41,646 nucleotides of DNA from a bacterium (GTDB lineage: Bacteria; Patescibacteriota; Minisyncoccia; Minisyncoccales; UBA10102). Position numbers and translations under genes: made by a program. This document shows, piece after piece, positions 23,631-30,577 of this stretch (its first letter is position 1; each line of letters begins with the position of its first letter). The notes beneath the pieces are model-generated. The model saw nothing but the letters and a program-made list of their open reading frames with translations, had not been told where the DNA came from and did not search any database. The stretch spans positions 1 to 41,646 of the forward strand of contig JAUYJZ010000014.1 of the NCBI GenBank assembly GCA_030698465.1. The letters run 5' to 3'.

Positions 23631-23659
23631 TTGACATTTACCAGATTTGTGAGTATAGT
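23631..23659 (+). promoter_or_regulatory. Consensus promoter for secE-nusG
   Basis: TTGACA (23631-23636), an exact 17-bp spacer, and TATAGT (23654-23659). The predicted start of transcription coincides with the ATG at 23668, which implies a leaderless message. Confidence 0.85.
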
Positions 23660-23667
23660 TTATGACT

Positions 23668-23859
23668 ATGAACCCATTTTCAAGAGTTGGGACATTCCTC
23701 CGAGAATCTCGGGGAGAAGCAAGAAAGGTGGACTGGCCAACCAGACAAAAAACATTCCAGAATACCATTCTGGTGATTGTGTTTTCTGTTGTGGTTGCCG
23801 TATTCCTGTCTACTTTTGACCTTTTATTCACCAACCTTTTGGAGAGGTTTGTGCTTTAA
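23668..23859 (+). CDS. secE: Preprotein translocase subunit SecE
   Basis: 63 residues from ATG 23668; another ATG two codons upstream (23662) is possible. It has the amphipathic helix and hinge FLRESRGEARKVDWPTRQKTF, followed by one transmembrane segment ILVIVFSVVVAVFLSTFDLLF. SecE clamps the SecY channel. The secE-nusG-rplK order is the canonical bacterial one. The -10 lies 8 bases from this ATG, and no Shine-Dalgarno site is present. Confidence 0.93.
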   Translation: MNPFSRVGTFLRESRGEARKVDWPTRQKTFQNTILVIVFSVVVAVFLSTFDLLFTNLLERFVL

Positions 23860-23863
23860 TACC

Positions 23864-24409
23864 ATGCCAAAACAGCAGACAATCACAGATCGGAACTGGT
23901 ATGTTATTCATACCTATTCTGGATACGAGGATGCCGTGGCCAGGTCTTTAAAACAACGGATTGAATCTTTGAATATGGAAGACAAGATTTTCCAGGTCTT
24001 GGTTCCCAAAGAAAAAAAGATTAAGATTAAGGGAGGGAAACGAAAAAACGTGGAAGAGAAAATCTATCCCGGGTATGTGCTGGTGGAAATGATCGTGACC
24101 GATGACTCCTGGTATGTGGTCCGCAACACTCCCAACGTCACTGGATTCGTGGGATCCGGAACTACCCCAATCCCGGTTTCAAAAGAGGAGATAGATTCTT
24201 TGAAAGGGCGTATGGACCAAGAGGCCCCTCAATATGACATTAGCGTCAAAGAAGGGGATGCGGTTAAGATTGTGGACGGTCCATTCAAGGACTTTGACGG
24301 CAAAGTCTCAGAGATTGACCTGGAACGGGGCAAAATAAAGGTATTTGTAAATATGTTTGGCCGGGACACTCCTGTAGAATTGGATTCCCTGCAAATTCAA
24401 AAACTCTAA
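23864..24409 (+). CDS. nusG: Transcription elongation/antitermination factor NusG
   Basis: 181 residues from the ATG at 23864; the longer frame upstream overlaps secE. NGN domain: NWYVIHTYSGYEDAVARSL, VLVPKEKKIKIKGGKRKNVEEK, YPGYVLVEMIVTDDSWYVV and NTPNVTGFVG. C-terminal KOW domain: VKEGDAVKIVDGPFKDFDGK. It binds RNA polymerase beta' and links to S10/NusE or Rho. It follows secE by 4 bases and precedes rplK. Confidence 0.97.
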   Translation: MPKQQTITDRNWYVIHTYSGYEDAVARSLKQRIESLNMEDKIFQVLVPKEKKIKIKGGKRKNVEEKIYPGYVLVEMIVTDDSWYVVRNTPNVTGFVGSGTTPIPVSKEEIDSLKGRMDQEAPQYDISVKEGDAVKIVDGPFKDFDGKVSEIDLERGKIKVFVNMFGRDTPVELDSLQIQKL

Positions 24410-24462
24410 TATGAACCATTCGCTTCGCTCAGAACCATATATTTCTCATTAACATTCGAACT

Positions 24463-24885
24463 ATGGCAAAAAAGATAAAGACAATCATCAAGTTGCATAT
24501 TAAGGGAGGGGAAGCCACTCCAGCTCCTCCCGTGGGACCGGCTTTGGCACCTCATGGATTGAACATGGGCGAGTTTTGCGCCAAGTTTAATGATGCTACA
24601 AAGGAGATGAAAGGATTTAAGATTCCTGTAGATATTATCGTATATGAGAACCGCAGCTATGATTTTAAGGTTCATCAGCCCCAGGCCTCAGAACTGTTGA
24701 AACGAGCGGCTGGCGTTGAAAAAGGTTCTGGTACTCCAAATAAGACAAAGGTGGCAAAGATAAGTAGGGGGCAGCTTGAGGAAATTGCCAAGCAAAAGAT
24801 GGCAGACCTCAATTGCGATACCCTGGCTGCAGCCTCCAAAACCATAGAGGGCACCGCAAAAAGTTTAGGTATTTCAGTTGAATGA
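24463..24885 (+). CDS. rplK: Ribosomal protein L11 (uL11)
   Basis: 140 residues, normal length. N-terminal proline-rich IKLHIKGGEATPAPPVGPALAPHG and GLNMGEFCAKFNDAT, then C-terminal rRNA-binding domain with VEKGSGTPNKTKVAKISRGQLEEIA and TIEGTAKSLGISVE. It forms the GTPase-associated stalk base. Normally followed by rplA, rplJ and rplL; here the next gene is dcd, overlapping by ATGA, so the usual beta-operon order is broken. Confidence 0.97.
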   Translation: MAKKIKTIIKLHIKGGEATPAPPVGPALAPHGLNMGEFCAKFNDATKEMKGFKIPVDIIVYENRSYDFKVHQPQASELLKRAAGVEKGSGTPNKTKVAKISRGQLEEIAKQKMADLNCDTLAAASKTIEGTAKSLGISVE

Positions 24886-25454
24886 TACTCTCAGACCACG
24901 ACATTAAGACTGCGATCCACGAGGGGAAAATCACTATTTCTCCGGCTCCCAACTATGATGAGCAGTTGGGGCCTTGCTCTTTGGATCTTCACCTGGGAAA
25001 CGTCATGAAGGTATTCAAAACGGCTTCCTATCCTTATCTTGATTTAAAGAGGAACATAAACTTTGAAGAGCTCATGGATGAAATCACGGTGAACGATGGG
25101 GACCCCTTTGTTTTGCAACCAGGCGCCTTTGCGCTGGCAATTACCAAAGAAGAGTTCTCACTACCAGACGATATCATGGGGCGCTTGGATGGAAGAAGTT
25201 CTCTTGGTCGGCTCGGTATCGTGGTGCATTCTACTGCGGCTCGTTTTGATCCAGGGTGGCAGGGGCGAGCAGTTATGGAATTGGGAAATCTTGGTCCCAG
25301 TCCAGTCATCTTGTACGAGGGTATGCGAATCTGTGCCCTCACCTTTGAAACACTTACTTCGCCTGCCGAAGAGTCCTATTCCAAAAGCGCCAAGCGAAAG
25401 TATTCCAAGCAAGAAAAGCCTCAGGCAAGCAAGATCAACAAGGAGTTTAGTTAA
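24882..25454 (+). CDS. dcd: dCTP deaminase
   Basis: 190 residues. It deaminates dCTP to dUTP; some family members are bifunctional and go to dUMP. Motifs: GPCSLDLHLGN, LDGRSSLGRLGIVVHSTAARFDPGWQG, and VMELGNLGPSPVILYEGMRIC, including the catalytic Glu of VMEL. The ATG overlaps the rplK stop. It lies in a group with thyA, folA and a second dUTPase-fold gene, all serving dTMP supply. The last 4 bases overlap the 3' end of convergent thyA. Confidence 0.93.
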   Translation: MILSDHDIKTAIHEGKITISPAPNYDEQLGPCSLDLHLGNVMKVFKTASYPYLDLKRNINFEELMDEITVNDGDPFVLQPGAFALAITKEEFSLPDDIMGRLDGRSSLGRLGIVVHSTAARFDPGWQGRAVMELGNLGPSPVILYEGMRICALTFETLTSPAEESYSKSAKRKYSKQEKPQASKINKEFS

Positions 25455-26389
25455 AATCCACCCACAACTGTAACCTCTCCTTTGATGGGAGGATGCGGTT
25501 CATAGTTAAGAAGTTTAAAATCGTCGAACACAAACTCGTCGATATTTTTTTTCTCCGGATTAATATGTATGACAGGAAAAGGCTTGGGTTCTCGTTTCAG
25601 TTGCTCCTGGACCTGATCATAATGATTGGAATAAATGTGCGTATCTCCAAGCACGTGAACAAATTCTCCGGGTTTGTACCCGGTCACCTGAGCAATAATA
25701 ATGGCCAAAAGGGCATAGCTGGCAATGTTGAAGGGCACACCTAAAAACATATCGCAAGATCTTTGATAGAGCAGGAGATCAAGTTTTTCATTATTGGTTA
25801 CCCGCAAATGAAACATAGTATGACAAGGGGGGAGAGCCATTGACTGCCCTAGGAGCGCCATCTCGTATACAAATTCAGGATTCCACGCAGAGACAATATA
25901 GTGTTTGCGGTCTGGGCGTTCCTTGAGCTTTTCAATTGCCCAGGCAAGCTGGTCTATTTCTCTTCCGTCTGATGCCTTCCATTTTCTCCATTGACGGCCA
26001 TATACGGGCCCCAACTCACCCCAGTCCTTGGCAAAGGCGGCATCTTCCCTGATCTTTGCTACAAACTGCTCTTGCGTCATCTGGGGTGTCTTTCCGGCCT
26101 CGGAGGCCTTCTTGTATGGCTTGTAGGCCCATTCATCCCAGATATGTACGTCATTGTCTACTAAGTACTTGATATTTGAATCTCCCTTTAGAAACCACAA
26201 GAGCTCATGGAGAATACCTCTGAAAAACACCTTCTTCGTGGTTAAAAGGGGAAGCCCTTGCTCCAAGTCAAAGCGCATAATACGGCCAAACACCGATTTT
26301 AGCTCAATGCCCGTGTTGAATTCGTGTTTGATATCCCCATTTTCGAGGATGTCCCGGAGAAGGCTGAGATATTGGTATTCGGGATGCAT
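25451..26389 (-). CDS. thyA: Thymidylate synthase
   Basis: 312 residues. It converts dUMP and methylene-tetrahydrofolate to dTMP and dihydrofolate. Motifs: LTTKKVFFRGILHELLWFLKG, WRKWKASDGREIDQL, active-site Cys in ALPPCHTMFHL, nucleotide site YQRSCDMFLGVPFNIASYALL, and HVLGDTHIYSNH. It includes the long insertion (PQMTQEQFVAKIREDAAF) typical of longer ThyA forms. It is divergent from folA, which recycles its dihydrofolate. The -10 (TATAGT) ends 6 bases from the ATG, so the message is probably leaderless. Confidence 0.97.
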   Translation of the reverse strand: MHPEYQYLSLLRDILENGDIKHEFNTGIELKSVFGRIMRFDLEQGLPLLTTKKVFFRGILHELLWFLKGDSNIKYLVDNDVHIWDEWAYKPYKKASEAGKTPQMTQEQFVAKIREDAAFAKDWGELGPVYGRQWRKWKASDGREIDQLAWAIEKLKERPDRKHYIVSAWNPEFVYEMALLGQSMALPPCHTMFHLRVTNNEKLDLLLYQRSCDMFLGVPFNIASYALLAIIIAQVTGYKPGEFVHVLGDTHIYSNHYDQVQEQLKREPKPFPVIHINPEKKNIDEFVFDDFKLLNYEPHPPIKGEVTVVGGF

Positions 26390-26395
26390 TATGAT

Positions 26396-26424
26396 ACTAT
26401 ATCAAGAGCCAAACATTCTCGCAA
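26396..26424 (-). promoter_or_regulatory. thyA promoter in the 39-bp thyA-folA gap
   Basis: On the - strand: TTGCGA (26424-26419), a 17-bp spacer, and TATAGT (26401-26396), 6 bases before the thyA ATG. The divergent folA gene starts only 39 bp away, so any folA promoter must overlap this one or lie within thyA. Confidence 0.65.
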
Positions 26425-26428
26425 ACCC

Positions 26429-26932
26429 ATGACTACATTTATCATCGCAGCCATAACCGCAGACGGCTTTATCGGAAAGAATTCAAGTCATCTGGCTGAC
26501 TGGACCAGCAAGGAGGACAAGCGTTTTTTTGTGGAAATGACCAAAAAAGCGGGGGTTGTTATCATGGGCCAGAATACCTTTGAAACCATTGGAAAACCCC
26601 TTCCTGGGCGCCTCAATATCGTGTATTCCAGGGACAAACAGCACGAAGGGGTGGAAACCACGCAAAAGCCTGCACAAGAGCTTCTGGATGACCTCAGGGG
26701 TCGTGGATACCAGGAAGTTGCCATTGGTGGGGGTGCCACTATCTACACCATGTTTTTAGAGCAAAAACTGGTAGACAAGCTCTATTTGAGCATTGAACCA
26801 GTTTTATTCGGGAAAGGCATCACCCTGTTTAACAAAGAATTTGATACGAAGCTTGAATTGGTATCGGTAAAGAAACTCGGTGAGCAAACCGTATTACTAG
26901 AATATAACGTACTAAAAACTTACTCTCAGTAA
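26429..26932 (+). CDS. folA: Dihydrofolate reductase
   Basis: 167 residues from the ATG at 26429; the longer frame runs back into thyA. NADPH-dependent reduction of dihydrofolate to tetrahydrofolate. Recognised by FIIAAITADGFIGKNSSHLADW, the NADPH-site GVVIMGQNTFETIGKPLPGRLNIVYSR, and VAIGGGATIYTMFLEQKLVDKLYLSIEP. It is divergently paired with thyA, the classical functional couple. Its stop lies in a hairpin that carries a DnaA-box-like sequence in the loop. Confidence 0.92.
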   Translation: MTTFIIAAITADGFIGKNSSHLADWTSKEDKRFFVEMTKKAGVVIMGQNTFETIGKPLPGRLNIVYSRDKQHEGVETTQKPAQELLDDLRGRGYQEVAIGGGATIYTMFLEQKLVDKLYLSIEPVLFGKGITLFNKEFDTKLELVSVKKLGEQTVLLEYNVLKTYSQ

Positions 26933-26958
26933 GTTATCCACACCTTACCGAGAGTAAG
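26919..26958 (+). other. Hairpin with a DnaA-box-like loop between folA and the dUTPase-like gene
   Basis: CTTACTCTCAGTAAG (26919-26933) pairs with CTTACCGAGAGTAAG (26944-26958): 14 pairs and one mismatch. The 10-base loop region contains TTATCCACA (26934-26942), a perfect match to the DnaA-box consensus. No T run follows. The match may be chance. Confidence 0.6.
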
Positions 26959-26969
26959 GATGAATATAT

Positions 26970-27509
26970 ATGGTTTTGGGAATTAAAGAATTGCACCGAC
27001 TGGTCAAAGAACAGAATCTTGTTACCAATCTTTCGGAGCGAGAACTGGAAAATCCTGAAGGAGCTGGGTTTGATTTGAGAATAGGGGAGTTATATGAGAT
27101 TTCTGGGCAGGGTTTTTTGGGCGTTACAGAGCGAGAAACTCCAGAGATGAAGCTTGTGGCAAAATATGAAGAAGGCAAAACCATTGAAATCCAGCTCAAA
27201 CCGAATGTCTACTACTTAATGAAGACCATGGAGGACGTAAACATGCCAGAAAATCTTCTGGCTATTATGACCCCTCGCTCTACTTTGTTCCGTTCTGGCG
27301 TCTATATCTTTGGAGGGCAGGTTCCTCCTGGATATAAAGGAGGGTTAAATATGGGCATCTACAACTATCGAAATACTGACTTTCGCCTGGAAATAGGTTC
27401 AAGAGTGGTGCACATCATGTTTTTTGAAGTAAAAGGAGAGGGGAATCTCTATCGCGGACAGTGGCAAGACGGAAGAGTCACAACCGACCAGAAAGAAACT
27501 CAGATTTGA
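26970..27509 (+). CDS. dUTPase/dCTP-deaminase-fold protein
   Basis: 179 residues. It shares the trimeric dUTPase fold: GAGFDLRIGELYEI, the motif AIMTPRSTLFRSGVYIFGG and GYKGGLNMGIYNYRNTDFRLE, ending in a flexible tail. It most resembles dCTP deaminase/dUTPase-like proteins; residues do not let me separate dUTP hydrolysis from dCTP deamination. Next to dcd, thyA and folA, a dUTPase that gives dUMP to ThyA would complete the route, but that is inference from context. The short ATG-proximal leader has no Shine-Dalgarno site. Confidence 0.8.
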   Translation: MVLGIKELHRLVKEQNLVTNLSERELENPEGAGFDLRIGELYEISGQGFLGVTERETPEMKLVAKYEEGKTIEIQLKPNVYYLMKTMEDVNMPENLLAIMTPRSTLFRSGVYIFGGQVPPGYKGGLNMGIYNYRNTDFRLEIGSRVVHIMFFEVKGEGNLYRGQWQDGRVTTDQKETQI

Positions 27510-27571
27510 CCCTTTCATTTATTTTTGCTACTAGGTATTTAGAACTATCCTAGCGTTTGTGGAGGTGCACC

Positions 27572-28009
27572 TTGAAACCCCATATGGAGTCTCTGATGGC
27601 GTCAGAAGAGATTGCGTTTTTCCGCCTTATTGAACGGCTGATGCACGATACACCAGAAGTAGATCTCGGGGTAGATCGCCAGGGGTATGAGATTTTGGTT
27701 TCATGCCATATGGTTTGTCGTGCGTTGGCGCAATTGTTCCCACAGTTGGAATGCCAAGATGGTTATTTTGCCCGTGAAGGCATAGAACATTCCTGGCTTA
27801 CCTGGGAGAGAGATTTTATTATTGATGCATGCCCAGTGGCCATGGTGGGCGGACCCATTATGGTAGACTGTCGTTATTTTACGACTCCGTGGCAGTATCT
27901 GTATCAACCTTCCAAGGAGCGTTTTACTTGTCTTGATGCCCCAGATTTTCCAAAACACATTGAAAGGGTTACTGAGGCAATGCGAAGTGTATTCCAGGTG
28001 GCGGCGTGA
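27572..28009 (+). CDS. Transglutaminase/papain-like fold protein (hypothetical)
   Basis: 145 residues from a TTG at 27572, chosen because GGAGGTG lies 5 bases upstream; the next ATG (27584) is too far from it. A Cys-His-Asp order can be seen: YEILVSCHMVCRALAQLFP (Cys at a helix start), EHSWLTW (His) and DFIIDACPV (Asp). This matches the arrangement in transglutaminase-like cysteine peptidase folds. The function is unknown and no signal peptide is present. The stop codon lies inside its terminator hairpin. Confidence 0.6.
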   Translation: MKPHMESLMASEEIAFFRLIERLMHDTPEVDLGVDRQGYEILVSCHMVCRALAQLFPQLECQDGYFAREGIEHSWLTWERDFIIDACPVAMVGGPIMVDCRYFTTPWQYLYQPSKERFTCLDAPDFPKHIERVTEAMRSVFQVAA

Positions 28010-28030
28010 CGATGTCACGCCGCTTTTTTC
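28001..28030 (+). terminator. Intrinsic terminator overlapping the stop codon of 27572-28009
   Basis: GCGGCGTGAC pairs with GTCACGCCGC (28001-28010/28014-28023) around a 3-base loop, followed directly by TTTTTTC. Confidence 0.92.
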
Positions 28031-28046
28031 TTTTTCAAAATTCCTT

Positions 28047-28052
28047 TATAAT
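28047..28052 (+). promoter_or_regulatory. gatB -10 element next to the start codon
   Basis: TATAAT ends 7 bases before the gatB ATG at 28060, so transcription should start at or next to the ATG (leaderless). The -35 is only a T run inherited from the terminator tail. Confidence 0.6.
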
Positions 28053-28059
28053 ACGGATT

Positions 28060-29511
28060 ATGAACTATATTCCCACCATTGGACTTGAGATTCATGCTGA
28101 GCTAAAAACCAAGAGCAAGATGTTCTGCTCTTCTCTCAACGACCCTTTAGAGCAACATCCCAATGTTAATGTCTGCCCTGTCTGCATGGGACATCCTGGA
28201 ACCCTGCCGGTTGCCAACAAGGCTGCTATAAAGAAAGTTCAGAAGGTTGGGCTGGCCTTAAACTGTACTCTTGCCCTGTTTTCCAAGTTTGACCGAAAGA
28301 ACTACTTTTACCCAGACCTTCCCAAAGGATATCAAATTTCTCAATACGATCTGCCTTTCTGCAAGGAAGGATATCTTGATATTGAGGGAAAACGTATCCA
28401 TATAACCAGGATTCATCTGGAAGAAGACACGGGAAGGCTTTTGCATCCCAAAGGTACTGATTATTCTTTGGTGGATTTCAATCGGGCCGGAGTCCCCTTG
28501 CTAGAGCTGGTCACAGAACCCGATATTACAACAGGGGAGGAGGCAAGAAAATTCGCACAGGAATTCCAGGTGCTCTTGCGCTATCTCGCAGCATCTGAAG
28601 CTAATATGGAGAAAGGACAGATGCGGGTAGAGGCAAACGTTTCTGTGAGACCTGAGGAGCAAGAAGAACTCGGAACTAAGGTAGAGGTTAAAAACCTCAA
28701 CTCGTTTCGCTCTGTAGAGCGAGCCATTGCCTTTGAGATTTCCAGGCAATCTCAAGTTCTAGAATCAGGACAAAAAGTTATCCAGGAAACCCGAGGTTGG
28801 GACGACACAAAAGAGCAAACATTTTCTCAGAGAGAAAAGGAAGAGGCACACGACTACCGGTATTTCCCGGAACCAGACCTTCCTCCCTTTCGCTTCACTA
28901 AGCAAGAGTTTGAAGAACTGAAAGCCGAGCTTCCTGAACTTCCTTGGCAAAGAAGAGAACGCTTCGTGCGTGAATACAGCCTTGGAATGAAAGAAACAGA
29001 GGTGTTTGTCCAGCAAAAAGACATGGGGGAATACTTTGAAAAGGTTGTTTCAGAGCTTGGTCCAGATTTGGCTCCAGAGAAACTACAAAAACTCACCAAA
29101 CTTTCTGCCAACTACATTCTCACGGATTTAATGGGGCTTTTAAAGGGGGCTTCGGTCAATGGAGAGGATTTTCTCATTACCCCAGAAAACTTTGCAGAAC
29201 TCGTTTTGTTAATTGAAAAAGAAGAGATATCAAGCGCCATTGCAAAACAAGTCTTAAAAGAAATGTTTGCCAGGGGAGGAGATCCCTCCCAGATTATTGA
29301 AGAGAGGGGATTGACCCAGATAATTGACGAAACTGCTATTCAAAAGATGGCAAAAGAGATTATTGAGACCAACCCTAAAGCGGTAGAGGACTACAAAAAA
29401 GGTAAGGGGAATGCCCTGCAGTTTTTGGTAGGCCAACTCATGGCTAAAACCAAAGGCACGATAAACCCTGAAACCGCCCGCAGCATATTAGAGAGCCTTC
29501 TGAAAACTTAA
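28060..29511 (+). CDS. gatB: Asp/Glu-tRNA amidotransferase subunit B
   Basis: 483 residues from ATG 28060. The tRNA-recognition and kinase subunit of GatCAB. Family motifs: GLEIHAELKTKSKMFC, CPVCMGHPGTLPVAN, QYDLPFCKEGYLDI, HLEEDTGRLLHP, DFNRAGVPLLELVTEPD, HDYRYFPEPDLPP. The C-terminal helical and Yqey/tail domain ends GQLMAKTKGTINPETARSIL. It is away from gatCA and has its own promoter. Its last 24 bases overlap the end of convergent miaA. Confidence 0.97.
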   Translation: MNYIPTIGLEIHAELKTKSKMFCSSLNDPLEQHPNVNVCPVCMGHPGTLPVANKAAIKKVQKVGLALNCTLALFSKFDRKNYFYPDLPKGYQISQYDLPFCKEGYLDIEGKRIHITRIHLEEDTGRLLHPKGTDYSLVDFNRAGVPLLELVTEPDITTGEEARKFAQEFQVLLRYLAASEANMEKGQMRVEANVSVRPEEQEELGTKVEVKNLNSFRSVERAIAFEISRQSQVLESGQKVIQETRGWDDTKEQTFSQREKEEAHDYRYFPEPDLPPFRFTKQEFEELKAELPELPWQRRERFVREYSLGMKETEVFVQQKDMGEYFEKVVSELGPDLAPEKLQKLTKLSANYILTDLMGLLKGASVNGEDFLITPENFAELVLLIEKEEISSAIAKQVLKEMFARGGDPSQIIEERGLTQIIDETAIQKMAKEIIETNPKAVEDYKKGKGNALQFLVGQLMAKTKGTINPETARSILESLLKT

Positions 29512-30381
29512 CCGAACTAAGTTTTCAGCTTCTCTTTGGTTCTTTACCCAGTGAATGCGTGGGTCTTTTTTAAACCAGGTCATTTGGCGACGGGCAAAAT
29601 CTTGAGTTGCTTTTAATGTCTTTTCAATCATTTCTTGCCTTGTAATCTTTTTTTGAAGATATTGGGAAACTTCTCGATATTCGAAACCAAAACTCTCAAT
29701 TCTTTTCCAGGACAATCCCTGCTTTCGGAGTTCCTTAATCTCGTTAAGGAAACCGTGCTTGAGCATTAGTAAAAAACGCTTTCTAATTTTCTGTTGAAGT
29801 ACTTGTGGCGATTTTTTGATGCCAATGAATAGTGATGGGTAGGGGAGTGAATCTTTTTGCAAGCTCGGCACGGGCTTTCCCGTAATCAGTATAATCTCTA
29901 AGGCGCGAATGAGACGTCTTTTGTTTTTTTGTTCTATAGTTCTTGCCCGATGCGGATCGAGCTCTTTGAGTTTTTTGTAGAGTTCATTAATACTCAATTT
30001 CCCCAACTCTTTTCTAAGTTTCGTTTGTGGCCTCACTTCAGGCATAATCCAGCCATCCACCACGGCATAAACATACAAAGGACTGCCACCTACAAGAAAG
30101 GGGAGTCTGCCTCTTTTATGAATTCCCAGGATTGCTTTTCGCGCTTCTTTTTGATACCGAGCTACCGTATATCTCTTTTTTGGAGAAGCAACGCTCAAAA
30201 GATGGTGCGGTATTCTTCGCATCTCTTTTCTTGTCACCTTTCCAGTTCCAATATCCAGGCCCCTGTATACTTGTCTAGAATCAGCAGAAACAATCTCACC
30301 AGAGAACCTCTTTGCGAGTTTTATAGCTAACTCACTTTTCCCCGATGCCGTAGGGCCTAAAATTACGATTAATTTTTTCAT
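29488..30381 (-). CDS. miaA: tRNA dimethylallyltransferase
   Basis: 297 residues. It transfers the dimethylallyl group to A37 of tRNAs that read UNN codons. P-loop ILGPTASGKSELAIKLAKRF, substrate segment SADSRQVYRGLDIGTGK, GGSPLYVYAVVDG, RRLIRALEIILITGKP, and the C-terminal ATQDFARRQMTWFKKDPRIHW. It is the last gene of the - strand block, separated from the upstream gene by a large palindrome. Its 3' end overlaps gatB. Confidence 0.96.
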   Translation of the reverse strand: MKKLIVILGPTASGKSELAIKLAKRFSGEIVSADSRQVYRGLDIGTGKVTRKEMRRIPHHLLSVASPKKRYTVARYQKEARKAILGIHKRGRLPFLVGGSPLYVYAVVDGWIMPEVRPQTKLRKELGKLSINELYKKLKELDPHRARTIEQKNKRRLIRALEIILITGKPVPSLQKDSLPYPSLFIGIKKSPQVLQQKIRKRFLLMLKHGFLNEIKELRKQGLSWKRIESFGFEYREVSQYLQKKITRQEMIEKTLKATQDFARRQMTWFKKDPRIHWVKNQREAENLVRLSFQKAL

Positions 30382-30440
30382 AGATATAGCGAGATGCCAC
30401 TATACCAAAATAGCTCATATAAACAATGAAGGTCAAACGA

Positions 30441-30572
30441 GGTATGCCGCTCTCCGGGAAGCTTTCGGAGGCGGTTTGGCATGGTTCCCGCGAAAGCGGG
30501 ACAAACCGCCGAGAACGCAAGCCCCAAAATCTCGCTGGGATTTTGAGGGCTGATTCCCGAGAGTGGCATACC
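30441..30572. repeat. Large three-way-junction palindrome upstream of miaA
   Basis: The outer stem 30441-30460/30554-30572 has about 18 Watson-Crick pairs plus a G-T and one bulge. It encloses two hairpins. Hairpin 1 is 30470-30478/30502-30510 (GGCGGTTTG/CAAACCGCC), topped by TCCCGC-GAAA-GCGGGA at 30486-30501. Hairpin 2 is AGCCCCAAAATC with GATTTTG-A-GGGCT at 30520-30531/30539-30551. Nearly every base is paired. Short ORFs across it are by-products of the repeat. It may be a structured RNA or a MITE-like element. The rest of the gap 30382-30577 shows nothing else. Confidence 0.85.
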
Positions 30573-30577
30573 GAGTG

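Noticed and set aside
24406..24675. 89-codon - strand ORF over the start of rplK
   Set aside because: Antisense to the conserved L11 N-terminus; no protein features.
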